A stretch of DNA of 64,000 bases from Antedon bifida (taxonomy: Eukaryota > Echinodermata > Crinoidea > Comatulida > Antedonidae), in the NCBI GenBank assembly GCA_963402885.1, contig OY727094.1, positions 34,908,501 to 34,972,500 on the forward strand, written 5' to 3'. Within the stretch, counting starts at the first letter, position 1, and each line of letters begins with the position of its first letter. Below, in pieces: positions 40,163 to 54,612 of the stretch. Both the position numbers and the translations under genes were made by a program. The notes beneath the pieces were generated by a model. That model did no database searches, was not told the DNA's origin, and was given only the letters and a program-made list of their open reading frames with translations.

Positions 40163-42390
40163 ACAAAATTGAAGAATATCTGCTTCAAAGACAAAGGGAA
40201 TTGTGTATTCAGGCCAGTATATTTACACCAGCAACAATGCGTGATAGATACTGTGTTGACATTTCGCAGATGTTCACTGATTTGGAACTACGCAAAGAAG
40301 CTAAAAATAATAAAGGCTGCAAACCAACAACATTAACAGAAGTGGTAGATGTTATCAGTTCCACACCTGGATGTAGAGCTCTTATAGATGGGGAGGGTGG
40401 GATAGGTAAAACTACCTTATTAAGGCATTTATCATACAACTGGGCTACGGCTACTCAATCAATGAAATCATTTGAAGGTAAAATTGTATTTCTTTTAAGT
40501 GTAAGGGATTTAAAAAAGGATGATAACATTTCCGATCTAATTGTAAAGCAACTGGATATGGAAGACTTTAATTTAGAAACAGATCTCCCAGATGATCCAC
40601 GGTTAATTAAGAAATTCATGAAGAAGAATGACAATAAAGTTGTACTGCTACTAGATGGGTTAGATGAATTAAGGTTTAATAATCCAAGCGTACTTAGTCT
40701 TTTCAAAAAGAACAACTTAAAAAACAGTACTGTGATACTTACTTCACGATCAGAAAACGTAGACCAATTCGTAAAAGCATGTGACGTACATGTAAGAGTT
40801 AATGGGTTTAACAACGAGAACATAGGAAAGTACATTGACAAACATTTTGAGTATTTTGAACAACCACAATTGGCAAAATCCCTTAGAAACGAATTGGGTA
40901 TTGACACTTATAAGTCGTCGTCGTTGGTGGTGGATGAGGAGTCGTCGTCGTCGGATGAGGAGGAGGAGGATGATGATGATGAGGAGGAGTCGTCGTCGTC
41001 GTCGTCGTCGGAGGAGGAGGAGGAGGAGGAGGACGAGGAGGATGGGGAGGAGGACGAGGAGGACGAGGAGGAGGAGGAGGAGGAGGAGGAGGAGGAGGAG
41101 GAGGAGGAGGAGGAGGAGGAGGAGGAGGAGGAGGAGGAGGAGGAGGAGGAGGAGAAGGATGAGGGGTTGGAGGAGGAGGATAGAAAACATCCCGAAGCGT
41201 ATGCAATGTGCAAAAACCCGATGCTACTTCTTTCACTCTGTATATTGTGGGAAGATAATCAAAGCCTCCCCGAAGATACAACTGACCTCTTTAAAGAACT
41301 ATTTCGTAGTATTTTAAATCAGTGTATCAAACAAGAAAATGAACCAAAGATTTCTGATTTTGAAAAAACACCAGCGAAGTACGTAAATGCTATGGTTTTA
41401 TTAGGGAAATTTATGTATGATAGCTTAAAAGTAAACCAACTTTCAATCAACAAAACGGATTTGACTGAACATTCGAACAAAGATATGGTTGATATGGCCT
41501 TAAAACTCGGGTTTGTTTACGAAGAAGCACCAACTTCAAAATCTAAATTTAATAAAATTTTTATGCCTCCTCACAAATTGATAGTAGAGTCATTGGTGGG
41601 ATTTTACTTTTGCAAATTATGTGAAAATGATGGTATGGAGAATGAGTGCTCAGATGTACGAACATTACTTACACCATTGGATGATAATGAGAGGGAGGTG
41701 ATACGAGAGAGTGAGCATTTATACAGAGCGACAGAGTTTGCAACTGGTTTCCTTGGTGATAAAGCTGGCGGTTTCCTCAAGCACTGGGTTACAAATAGTT
41801 TGTCAACATATCGCTCTCTGCCGAGAAATTTAAACTTTGTTAAAAAACAACATAGAGATGCTGTGGTAAATGAATTAATTAATCACATGACAAGCAAAGA
41901 TTTAGAAATAAATAATCATTTGGATGATATATCTACCTCCATAAGAATGTTTATTGATTACATTAGTCCAGGTGTACAATGTGACGGGCATTTCATACGT
42001 CTAATTATGCAATTGTCTTGTATGCAATATGATCGTCATAGTGTCAGTACCTTTTGTAGTAAGATGGCATTGGAGCGAAAGGGAAGAGTTATTGCACACA
42101 TTTTAGGCATTCAAGATAGAAGTGTCGTTGTTGTGATTCACAATCTATCACGTGATGTATTTAATGACATTGTATCAGAATGTTCTCTCAAACAAGTTCA
42201 ATTAGCATTACGTATTCTCGATATCCGTGATAGTAAACTTCACAACATTGATGTTAATACATTGTCTTCATTTCTCAGTATGTGTCCTAAGCTGTATTGG
42301 CTTGGCATGAATGATTGCAATCTATCAGATGACGACATTCGTCACGTGTCTGAAAAGTGTTCAATAAGAAATATTACATTTGTTCTTTAG
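40163..42390 (+). CDS. NLR-B terminal exon: NACHT ATPase with poly-Glu insertion and leucine-rich C-terminus
   Basis: Last exon, acceptor CGCATCTAG ending at 40162, stop TAG 42388-42390; the full model is about 955 residues. 'YCVDISQMFTDLEL' leads into NACHT: Walker A 'GEGGIGKTT' (about 40390-40416), Walker B 'VLLLDGLDELRF' (near 40642-40677), sensor-like 'STVILTSRSE'. Between 'IDTY' and 'RKHPEAYAMCKNP' a 90-residue Ser/Asp/Glu insert replaces three residues of NLR-A. The C-terminal 280 residues are almost the NLR-A scaffold with clustered replacements, ending in short leucine-rich repeats. A cytosolic innate immune sensor is the expected role; the acidic insert makes folding of this copy uncertain. 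AATAAA lies at 42960. Confidence 0.87.
40912..41181 (+). repeat. In-frame trinucleotide expansion (TCG/GAT/GAG)n in NLR-B
   Basis: 270 nt of TCG, GAT, GAC and GAG codons, with an uninterrupted run of 30 GAG codons at 41065-41154. It encodes serine runs, then aspartate, then a long glutamate run. NLR-A has only nine bases here, so the insert arose by repeat growth after the split. The antisense and shifted frames are also open (poly-Pro, poly-Leu, poly-Arg, poly-Ser) for purely compositional reasons. Confidence 0.97.
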
Positions 42391-43282
42391 TTAGTTTTCA
42401 CTGATAACGTATGTTACTTCTACTATATAACAAACACATTTTTAAATCTCGCAGCAAGCAGGTGTCAATTTTTAATATCGCAAATAATTGCATTTCTAAC
42501 ATTAAATTTGTATTCAATATAAAAACGACCTTTTATATATAAATCGTATAGTAGATTAAATCAATATGATAATCTAAAACATTAGCTTTTATAAAATGTT
42601 TTTAAACCTTTTATTTTGACATACTTACCTTCATCAACGGATTTATAAGCTGTGCTGCCATATTTATTGAAAATGATTCTTTTATAATAATGCAATGTTT
42701 TTTACTTGATATATTGTATAGAATTGGTTGTGCGTGTTTTAAAGAAATTATGTGATAATATTATGTGATAAAATAATATTAAATCATAAATGTAATTTCA
42801 CTCTTTATAATTAGGTTGGATGGTTTTAACCATCCAATACTAAAAGTAAAGTGGTACAACTTGAAACTACAAAACATAACATGAACATAATGATGAAACG
42901 TAATTAGTTATCAAAAGCAGTTTTATTAAATGAAAACGTAATTAGAAATTAAATTAACAAATAAACACATTATAAGATGTCTTTGGCACAGTAACAACAA
43001 CAGAACAAAGTTGTAGTAGAATTTGTAAAACTAAAAATGACAAAAATCAAACAATGAAGACATTATATAATATAGTTTGATATCAATGATTAGTTTCATG
43101 TTCATGTTTTTAAATATATTTTTTGATGTAGACTTATTTTTTATGTTATGATGTAGAAATAGTGAAATATAATCCTGTATAAAATAAATTTAAGGGTGAA
43201 AATATATAGATTGGAATAATTAAAAGTTCTACTTAATGTTCAGATATATTTGTATACAGTCTTTGATTTTCTTTATGTTGTA

Positions 43283-43752
43283 AGAGTAATAACACTTGGT
43301 GTTAACAATAGTTTAAACCTGAACACTGTGCTGACTTGTAATAACACTTGGTGTTGACAATAGTTTAAACCTGAACACTATGCTGACTTGTAATAACACT
43401 TGGTGTTAACAATAGTTTAAACCTGAACACTGTGCTGACTTGTAATAACACTTGGTGTTAACAATAGTTTAAAGCTGAACACTGTGCTGACTTGTAATAA
43501 CACTTGGTGTTAACAATAGTTTAAACCTGAACACTGTGCTGACTTGTAATAACACTTGGTGTTAACAATAGTTTAAACCTGAACACTGTGCAGACTTGTA
43601 ATAACACTTGGTGTTAACAATAGTTTAAACCTGAACACTGTGCAGACTTGTAATAACACTTGGTGTTAACAATAGTTTAAACCTGAACACTGTGCTGACT
43701 TGTAATAACAATTGGTGTTAACAATAGTTTAAACCTGAACACTGTGCTGTGC
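43283..43752 (+). repeat. 52-bp minisatellite downstream of NLR-B, about 9 copies
   Basis: Same unit as at 20663-21443, with fewer copies. Position relative to the NLR stop codon and the HELLS-like copy is conserved. Confidence 0.97.
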
Positions 43753-44943
43753 CGAAAACAACAGTAACTACTTGCATAGAAATAAATGTCATAAATACCA
43801 TTAACAATCCCAGATTTCAATTGGTGCAATATTGGGTAACAGTATGTGAACCCAGTACTGTAGTAAATTTAAAGCCAGGAGCCATGGATTTGATGTGGAT
43901 ATCTTGATGGAGAATTGAATGAATATGCAGAGATCAAACTTGCAGTAGGTTGTTTGAAGACAGGTTAGTTATCCTTCTCTAGCTGAGATCTTAACTCCAT
44001 GACATTCTCATCGCAGGATTCCAGAACCTTAAACGCTTCATTCTCCTTTACTGGTTTCAATTTCTTTCCCGCGTTCTAGGTGTAAAAAACATTACTGATT
44101 AACGTTAAATAATATTATAGTTAGTTATAATATAGTTTTAACAACCAGGTCGCTGCGATCCAATAGGAGCTCAAGATCGGCGTCGCTGATGACTTGTTCT
44201 TCACAGTTTTTGATAATGCCAGAGTGATCAGTGGAGCGTAACACTTTTAGTAGTTCCATGGGATCCATCACAGCTTTTGAGTCTCTCACCATAGTTTTAC
44301 TGCCTTTTAATTTACCTAAAGAACAAAATAAGATAATGAATTTTTTAAATGAATGAGAACAATCAATGCCTAGAAGTTTGCATACTACTGTAGAAGTGTA
44401 TAAAACAATATGATTAATTTAACGTATTTATTTGAATAAAACGCCCCGGGCGTTTATTGTTCAGGAGGGTTTTTAGGGAGGTGTGAAAGACAAAACTGAC
44501 CTTGATGAATGACCATCTTCTCCAGCTTCCTCTTTGCAGCTGCTCTCTCCACTATCTTCTGGTCAATGGTGTTAATGGTCACTAACCTGTACACAATCAC
44601 TGGCTTTTCTTGACCAATTCTGTGGCATCTATCTTATCTTGGGCTTGTAGATCTGACTGTGGGTTCTATAATATAACTATAAATGCTACTTTACAATGTA
44701 TTGAAAGTCACTACACTAAAACAAACATTACACCACAAGCTTGTGACTAATTATTATAACATGGGTTCAAGGATGTAGCCAATCAGACGTGCTGAAATGA
44801 GTCACATGTGCGCTCTTTATTCTTTCACTATCATGCACTTGAGTGCACAAAGTGCGCAGCAAAAAAGCATATTGCACTCTGTGTGTAAATCGTATGGCAG
44901 ATTATTGATCACGCTGTAATAAAATGTAGTCATTATTTATTTA

Positions 44944-45156
<213 letters not shown>

Positions 45157-45469
45157 TTAAAGATAATTAGCATTAGGTGGACATTTGGTACAAATTAAGA
45201 CAAACATATTTTTCATCTTTTCTCTATCAGTAAAAATATTCATAATACTAATTAACACAATACAGCAGAAGTTGCTAAAATCAGAATGTGTGTATCAACT
45301 TAATTCAGTATCATTTATATTTACAAGTTATTCCAAATAATTTTAAATTTCTTCTTCTTCACCATGCAGATGTTTACCTGTTGTTGTTTCTCAGCGAAAG
45401 CCATGCTGCCATCTAGACGACAGTAGTTGTGGTTTCTTAGGTGGCAGTAATCTTCAAGTATGTCAAGCA

Positions 45470-45722
45470 TTGAGGTCATCTGGGAAAAGATGAGGACCTA
45501 CAGACAAACAGATCAGACATTGAGGTCATCTGGGAAAAGACGAGGACCTACAGACGACCAGACAAACAGATGAGACATTGAGGTCATCTGGGGAAAGATG
45601 AGGACCTACAAACAAACAGACAAACATATCAGACATTGAGGTCATCTGGGAAAAGACGAGGACCTACAAACAGATCAGACATGGAGGTCATCTGGGAAAA
45701 GATCAGGACCTACAGACAAACT
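45470..45722 (-). repeat. Tandem repeat of a HELLS exon 5' edge, unit B
   Basis: About five copies of the GAGGTCATCTGGGAAAAGA / ACAGACAAACAG unit, matching the shorter array in unit A. Confidence 0.8.
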
Positions 45723-47327
45723 GACATATAATTCAGATGTTTTTATAAAATAATCTGGTACCAATTGCCAATTTCATTAACTTATTACATTCTTTTAAAC
45801 TAACATGAATATTTAAGATTGATACCTTGTGTCCACGCTTCTTTAGTTCAGGTAACATTCTCTCCAACACTAAAAGCTTTCCGCATGACAAGATCCTTGT
45901 CAACTTTGAACTGTTGCGTGACCGGGTCAAGTGGATATTCCAGTAGGTAAGGATGGTTACAGCATTTTCTTAGTTGCATTACAATGTTTTAAAGCTTAAT
46001 ATTAACTGCTGATTCTGTATTTGATGGGGTCTCACCAGGTGCAGTTGGTTCTCTGAAATAAATAATAAAGGGGTATAAAGTAATGTACTCATGGATGTCG
46101 TGCTGGTGGACAGGGACACCCTCTTACAGAATATTATAAGATATAGCACTAACCAACACCATACTACAAAGACTAATTTCAATTTCCAACCAAAACCCCA
46201 TGCCACCTGAATACAACAAAATATTTTTCCTATTCAATCTTTTTGGTACTCACGCCTAGACTTCTCTACTACATCTATTGTAAACTCACTTGGCAAATGT
46301 GTCTCTAATCTTTTTGTACCAATCTTCAACATCATCAGATTCCTCATTTTCATTAAATACAATGGAGTAGTTTTTTTTAGAGCATCCTCTCTTGGGTCGA
46401 CCTTTTGGGGTCAATGTTACCTCTTCTTTTTTCTGTGGAACAAAAGGATGGCAGGTGACAACAACATTCTTTTTATATACGTTTCAATAGTTTGGAACTT
46501 AATAACATAAGGCTCCTAAACAAACTATAGAAAGTATGGCTACAGGACTCGATTTTTTAACTTTTAGTTATCAACCAATCATTGGCTAATTCTTACTGCA
46601 ATTTCTCAGCTGCAGAATCACGCCTCATTTATTTTCTAATTTCATGTTAACTACCCCTAGACACTCTGGCTTGTAGGCAGCTAGGTTGATTAAAACAGAG
46701 CCATGGCACGTGATACACTGTTCTTACCTTGGGTTTGACCTTATCAATAATTGACCTGTCTAGAGTTGATGCGTAGAATTCTTGTTGAATACTCGTCATT
46801 GGTGCGTTTACAATGATCTCTTTCTTTGTAGGTATTGTCAGGTCAACATCTGTCTTTAAGCGTCGTAATAGAAATGGCGTCAAGATCTGTAAGATACAGT
46901 TTTGATACAGAATAAAATTACAAACAGAAAATATCAACATTAATCTGTGCATGCATTTAAGCCCAGTATAATCTGTTCCATTCTCATCGGCACTATAATT
47001 GGTCGATTTTTTTAACGTTTGGTCCGATAGACGGAGCAAAGTTTATGGCGTCTCACTCTGTTAATTACCGTTCCCTTCGTTTTTGATTTAAGAAACTGTT
47101 AACTGATTTGTTGGCAGTACCTGGTGCATCATGGATATAACATGTTGTTCTCTCTCCTTAGCTACAATGGCTTCTTCATCTTCATGACTTGTAAAGGAAT
47201 TAAAATCAAACCAGGATTCAAACGTGAAAAATAAGATAAAGAAAATTTATATCCACATCAGTTTTGTTCTTATACAGAGGGAAATTGTTTGGTGGGCAGT
47301 GATTGACATGTTTGTCTTTCACACCTG

Positions 47328-48143
47328 GGTTGGCATTTATCAATATTTGCTTATATTTTTGCTTAAGGTGAAATATTTAAGAAGTGCTTAAGCAAATAAC
47401 TTAATCTTATTTATCAAACCGTCTTAGCAATGTCTTAGCAGAAAAATTGTCTTAGGTAAATTTTACTTTGCACATGCGCAAAATTAAACTCTAGAGGGCA
47501 GCAAATTATGTCTTAAGACGAAAAATTCTTGCTTACGCATGCGTATTAGCTTTTTTCTCTTAGCGATGGCGGCGCTATAACATTTTATCTCCGTATTTTC
47601 ACTCCCAACAAGAGAGGGTGCATTCTGGCTACTATTGTTTTTATTACTTGAAATAGAGAAAGAGCACAACAGTCGGAAATACATACGAAAATCATTCGCT
47701 CTAAACTTAAATCAAATCAACATTTATTTATTTTTATCAATGACAGCGACCCTTGGCAGCCGATACAGTTTTCTAAAAGTTAGTCAATTGGGTCGTACCT
47801 ATCCCGAAAATTTTAGTTTTGCTCGTCCAATTTCTAGGCCATCTTTATGAAGATCGATATCATTATTTTAGCGTCCGTAGTACAGCGGAAAACGCACTAG
47901 CGTAGCCTTTCCGAATGTTCATTGTTCCGGCCTAGCGCGCTCGCGTTGTCAAAAAAGAATGTTTCTGTTGCAGAAATGAGATAAGACGAAATTTTTCATC
48001 TTAAGGCAGGGTGTTGTTCGTCTTAGATTTAAGACAAAATTAAGCAAATTTTATATATTGATAAATCTGACTTAGGCAAAATCAAGGATTTAAGGCAAAG
48101 TTAAGACGATTTTTTTGCTAAGCAAGTTTGATAAAATCCGGCC
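47328..48143. mobile_element. 816-bp MITE-like insertion with ATTTATCAA-containing ends
   Basis: Inserted into TTCACACCTGCTCCGG, which is intact in unit A (24761-24776). CCTG flanks both sides (47324-47327 and 48144-48147). The ends are inverted: GGGTTGGCATTTATCAA on the left, and the inverse of GGCCGGATTTTATCAA on the right. Subterminal regions are rich in CTTAG and TTAAGAC. The two short internal open frames are unrecognised. Superfamily not determined. Confidence 0.82.
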
Positions 48144-48798
48144 CCTGCTCCGGAAAATAAAAATTGCGTTGCATTTTGTTTTCACAACACGCCACGTGCC
48201 AATCTTATGTAACTGCATGACGCATCATGAAAACAAAAAGTAACTAATGCTGTATGACGAACAATCTGTTGCGAACCTCAACTGGAGCAGGACCGGATTC
48301 AAATTGATAACAATTAATACTTACGTTTGTAGATCATCAAACACTTCTGGTAGTAAGAAGTTTAGCATAGACCACAACTCAGACAGGTTGTTTTGAAGTG
48401 GGGTACCAGTAAGTAGAAGTCTGTTGGCAGATTGATACGTCTTCAGTTCTCTAAAATAAACATAGTTGCATACAAAATCAAACAATTTATCTTACCACCT
48501 TATAATTTAAATAGCTTGTATCAAGTTGGAGGCTAAGTTGTACTGCTATAAATTCATTACAAACATGTTGGGATATTTCTATAAACATGATGGTGGTTTC
48601 CAAACAGTGAAAGTGGTAGGTAAGACTAGGTTATGAACAGACTTAAGTTGGTATGTGAAATATAAGCTGGGTAGAATCAATTTAGGTTAGGCTCAACTTC
48701 ACTCAGCACAAATACTTCTTTACATATGACACTCTGTGTGTAAATCGTATGGCAGATTATTGATCACGCTGTAATAAAATGTAGTAATTATTTATTTA

Positions 48799-48939
<141 letters not shown>

Positions 48940-49846
48940 TTACAATATTTTGTAATCATTGAAAAACAAATTAACATGATTCATGGCTGGTATTATTATG
49001 AAAAAACAAAACATGGTCTGTGGCCTGCTACAAGTCCAACTGATATTATTGTATTAAAAAAGCTATAGTCAAGTCATTACTTGGACGTGTAAAAATTAAG
49101 ACAAACACATTTTCCAACTGAATTAAGTTTTCTCTTTACTCTGACGTATTCTGAAATATTTACATATTGTCTATCAGTAAAAACATTCTTGCACTCATTC
49201 TTAAAAAAAACCACAGAAACGTAATAATACAGCATGCATGCAGTAGGCCTAGTGGCTGCTAAAATCTGAATGAATGAAATGTCTATATCAACTGGCCATT
49301 AATTGTGCATTCACTATAATTTACATTTACAAATTGGCAAAAACATTTTTCCTTACTCTGTATCTACGAGTGCTTACCTGTCAACAGCCATCTAGACGAC
49401 AGTAGTTCTGTCTCTGTACATGGAGGTATATGTAGGTCTACATGGTCATGGTGGAGGTATTTAATAACTCCATTGTTTGTGTGTAGCAGCTGTAATCTTC
49501 ACGTATGTCACGCACTGTCATCCTGCTGTGAGAAGATGAAGACAATTCTGATCAGACATTGAGGTCACCTACGTTAATTAGGCCTAGTAGTAGACTACTA
49601 AACTAGGCTAGTTAAAAGTAGAATTCACACTTCCCTCCTCCGACTCTCCAGAGTTGTTTGTGGGCTAGGCCTAGGGGAGAAAAGAGTGTGGTAGGCCTAC
49701 AGTGTAGGCCTACCACATTCTTTAGGCTACACCCTGCTGGCTGGCTGGCTGTGTGTGATGAATCTGTGTGATAATTGTCACGTTAGTTAGGTGCCAGGCA
49801 GGCACCAGTAGGCCTAGCATAATACCAAAACAGAAAAACAGCTTAC

Positions 49847-49893
49847 CTAAGTTTTGTGGCTCTGAAGAACAGGCTAGGCCTACACCTTTTATA
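49847..49893 (-). promoter_or_regulatory. Possible minus-strand TATA box and donor, unit B
   Basis: Counterpart of 30244-30313: TATAAAA on the minus strand at 49893-49887 and ACTTAG followed by GTAAGCTG with exon end 49847. Conserved between the units, but the implied first exon is only about 15 nt. Confidence 0.28.
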
Positions 49894-52400
49894 TTATTCA
49901 TAAACGCCGCGCTGTGTGAATTGATACCACCAAACCATTCCACCTGCTCTCTACTCGTTTTAAATAAAAAAAAACCAAAGAGCGCCTTCAACGGACAATG
50001 AGACAGTTTTTGAAAAATAATTTATTTTACCAATTTAATTTTTCATCACTATTTCGATATCAAAATATAACTCAATTCGTTTATTTTTTTCGTACCCAGA
50101 ATTTAAATACAATACAACAACAATTGTTTTGTAATATTGCCGGCGCAGTGACGATGCGATAATGCTGAGTCATCATGATGACGGTAAAGATGCCATGTTT
50201 TAGCATAAAAAACACTATAGCAAATATGTAAAAGGTATAGATGATAAATGCCGACTGGACAAAGAAAGACAATGGAAGAATATGAGAATTGTTTTAAGGT
50301 TTGCATGAAGAAATCAAATGTTTATATAAAGTTTGCAGTAACTGTAAACCACGCGTATATATACCGTTGTTCTGAAATGAATGATTGTTAAGTTTCTCGA
50401 CGTTTCAATCAAATAAAATTATACTTTGATCGACCTCAGGAGAATCAGAAAACACTACTCCTCGCTCCTAAGGACGATCATAATATCTATGGATGGGACG
50501 ATCAAAGCATAATACTGATCGAAACGTTAAGAAACTCACAGTTTTTTTCAGAACTAAATATAGGCCTACGTGCACGGGGCCGCAAACTTTATAATATGAG
50601 AATTCACAAATCATCAATAAACAATTCCTGACATCATCCCTGACTACCTTTATTATATTCCACACGCACCAATGCATTATGGGAAGGTCCAAATTCATTG
50701 ATCAACGCGCGCATCATCAACAAACTACAAACACGATTCAACCGGAATTGCCTTCAAATTACTCGTGTCAATTGCATACAAATTACAAGTAATTCCGCTA
50801 TTGTGTTGCTGTTTATGAAATGTTTTATAGGTGTTTTGTAATTTTGTCACCAAATACATTTTATTTAAAAAGTCTATTATTGATATTATACAATATTTAA
50901 ATCGAGGATCATGTGTGTTTTCGTATAGTTATATTTACTATGCGCGAGTTGTTATGGTAAAATCGAACGACCAAATTTCAATTTCAAATGTTCAAATTTC
51001 GATATTTTCATTATGAAATTATTATGCAGTACGGTACTATATTGATGATGACTCAAGAGTGACGCACAGTAATATGCTATACTCATGTTGATGCAATGTT
51101 ACCACAATAAACAATTTAACTAACCTAAATTATTTAAAAATGTTTTAATCATAATCATAAGTCAATCAAAGGTAAGTATTTTGTTTAGGGAGGATCGAGA
51201 GTGAAATCAGATACCAAATAAAACGTATTGTGATATTATTCAAAATCAATAGGCATGAGAAGAAACAAAATTGCTATAATAATTATTAATTTTTTTCGCG
51301 TGATAACTTTATTTGTTTTCGCGTGTTGTTATTTCGCGTTATTTTTCGTGTGGAATCTACTCCATCGATACAAAATCAATTGTTCTAGGTAGAGTAAGGG
51401 GTGGATTCAGACATATTCATTTTCACTGTTCGCTAGTATTAAACCAAAATGGGTATTGTAGCGCACAGTGCTAAACTTCTCACTGATTTGAATCGTATCC
51501 TATTCATTATCACTGTGCGCGAGTACAACCAACATGGGTATTGTAGCGCACAGTGGTAAGCTTCTCACTGATTTTAATCGTATCCTATTCATTATCACTG
51601 TGCGCGAGTACAACCAAAATGCAATGACCATCGCATGATCCTCAGCAGTTACAGGACTAATGTTTTGCTTCCAGAAAATATTGATAAATAGAATACCGTT
51701 ATGATTATTGCACATTGATTCTTATAGATAAACATACTGTTGTAAACAAATACATCGGGAAAACAATTAAGTTGAGAAATGTTTTATATATTATAAACAA
51801 GATGGCTATATAAGTATTGTGCTTATCTTCCTTATGTTATGATAGACCTCTATGTGTGATGTAACAATAATCTGAAGATCTGATCTTGCAATTTGTTTCA
51901 TTTTTCTTTTTAATATTAGTTTTATTTCCATTCACCAGAAAGACAACATCTGCCAGTTTGGGTTTATAAGAAAAGAGATCGGAAAAGAGATCGTTTTGAT
52001 AACTTCCTGATAGCGTGCTGGTAACAAGAACCCATTGTGACTGTCACGAACTCCTTTTAAGTATGTTTCCGATTGAAAATACTTTAGGAACCCTAGTGAC
52101 ATAAAAGTATACACACAAAATCCACAAAGTTGTAAAATAACTCAAAATAAAGATTTAATTTCAATCAACTTCAACTTTCAATAATCCAGTTAGCACTTTA
52201 ACACAATAACTTTACAATACCCAACAAACTATAGTTTTACATCCCTTTATATACAAGATGTATATAACAATAACAATAACAGGATTTGTAAACGCAGAAA
52301 ACAGTTACATTTTAATGCAGTTACAAAACTAATGAAGAAACTAGATAAAAATAGGAAGGCTCTGACATTTTAAACGAAACCAAGAAGTACAAATCGTCAC
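49850..52400. repeat. Diverged start of unit C
   Basis: 49855-50600 aligns with 30245-31000 (start of unit B), 50735-50850 with 6836-6965, and 51655-52080 with 10850-11170, all in order. This marks 49.85 kb as the unit B/C boundary. 51411-51620 also contains about two and a half copies of an 88-bp repeat around TCATTATCACTGTGCGCGAG. No gene is seen. Confidence 0.7.
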
Positions 52401-54612
52401 ATTTGACTGTTAGATAGGCATATACTGTCCATATACGAGATTCAGTCTTCTTAAGCCAAATTGTAAGTTTACACTAATTATACAGTAGTTGACGTCAAAA
52501 GGAGTGGCGCAGTTGCTGCTACAAATCGTCACATTTGACTGTTAGATAGGCCTACTGTCCATATACGAGATTCGGTCTTAAGCCAATTTGTAAGTTTACA
52601 ATTACATTTCATTTTAATTAGTTCGGAACATTTATTTTCGAAACAATAATATGAGAATATAGGCATAATGATGATGGTCAAACATATGGAAATAATTATA
52701 ACCTTTCATCGTTCACCAGCGGCCATTTTGTGCCATTTCGTTCATAAACATTCATTATTTTGTACTAGAGGGTTTAGGAAATGTAGACGATGGTTCTCGG
52801 AATAATGTTTTCCTTGTACGTTTTCTGTCGGTTACCATTATTGAAAATTCTTGACATTCGTAAAACTAAACCTACTCTGTTTCACAGTGTCTTAGATGAT
52901 TAATAACATTTTAAAGTAGGCCTATAGTGTGTATTGTTTGGTAGGGCCCTTATAGGGCTGAGGTGGGGAGGTGGAGGTCATTTGAGGGAGGTGATTATTC
53001 AAGGGATATGTTTAATTTTTTAGTTTTAATAATATGGTAACATTTATAATCAAATAAAATCCTCTATAGATATATGAAAAGTGGTAAAAAAAGAATAACA
53101 AATAATTGGTAAATTGTAGATAACAGTGCGATTAATTCTACTACAAATAGTATCATTGTGTTACTATAAATACAATATTGTGTTAGTATGTAAACGAGAT
53201 ATAAATATTCGGCAATACCGTACACGTAAATTATTAATGCAATACTGTATAAAGATTCGATAGTATGTAAATGAGATATAAATATTCGGCAATACCGTAC
53301 ACGTAAATTATTAATGCAATACTGTATACAGATTCAATAGTATGTAAATGAGATATAAATATTCGAGGCCTAACTCTCTTTTTTTTAAATAGAAACCAAA
53401 TAGCGCCATCACCGTACAACATGAGACCGTACCACCATTGTTTTGATCCAATTCATCACAAGTTTTTGTTCGTATTGCTTTGTAAATGAACGGCTGATAC
53501 AAAAGCGTTTGTTCAATCATAGTTTGAATAACATTTATCGTTTGTCACTACGTCGAGTCAGAGTGTTTCTATTCTAAATATAACCCAATTATTTTTACGA
53601 CCAGCATTATACAATAATGCAACATAACATTAATAAGACAAAGCATATAAATAGATTAGGACTAATAAAAATAAGTAACAACGCAGAACATAACCATGAT
53701 CATTATTATACAGTATCTACAAACATGATTCAAACGGAATTGCCTTCAATATTACTCGTGTCAATTGCATACAAGTAATTCCGGTATCTAGGCAACTTCC
53801 GTCTTATCGCTATTGTGTTGCTGTTTATGAAATGTTGTATAGGTGTTTTGTAATTGTAAGTGTGTGTTTTAATAAACTCAACGATAGACACCAAATTTTT
53901 TTCAAAAAGTCTGTTATAGGTATGATATTAATTATATATTGAAATCTATATTCAATAAATCATCATTTCAGAAGGAAATTGGGACTATTTTTCTCCAAAT
54001 AGTTTCTGTGTAATTTTGAGTGAATAAGTATCTGTGGAACAGCTTTTGTGACGTCACGGCAAAAGTCAATATATAGCGCGGCATTGACCTCAAAGAGAAT
54101 GGCGCGCAGTTGTTGCTACGAAATGAATATTGAAATGAATATTTATAGTTCTTCTGCAATTTACACATTTGTATAAGTGTGTGTGGGTACAATATGCATA
54201 TCAGAAAAATTATTATAAAAGAGTGTAGGTAATTTTCTAAAAATAATTTCTAGGGAATTTTGAATGGAATATTTATAGAGACGTCGTACGACGATGCCGA
54301 TATAATCGTGTACATTGTGTGTGTGGCAGTTGGACCGTGGAAAAGTGTTTGTGACGTCACGGCCAAAGTCAATATAGCATACATATACGTGGATTACGAA
54401 TAATAATTACGTTATGTCTAAAGATACGGTACCGTATCCATACTTTTAAAAACTAAAGGTACGATAATTATAGGGGGCGCTATGTAATGTGCGGCGTAAT
54501 AATTATACAGTAGTTGACGTCAAAGGGAGTGGCGCAGTTAATTTGGAGGTACAAATCGTCACATTTTGACTGTTAGATAGGCCTACTGTCCATATACGAG
54601 ATTCAGTCTTAA

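Noticed and set aside
40750-41317. Long open frames on both strands over the GAG repeat (poly-Leu, poly-Arg, poly-Pro, poly-Ser)
   Set aside because: They are frame and strand shadows of a trinucleotide repeat inside the NLR-B exon.
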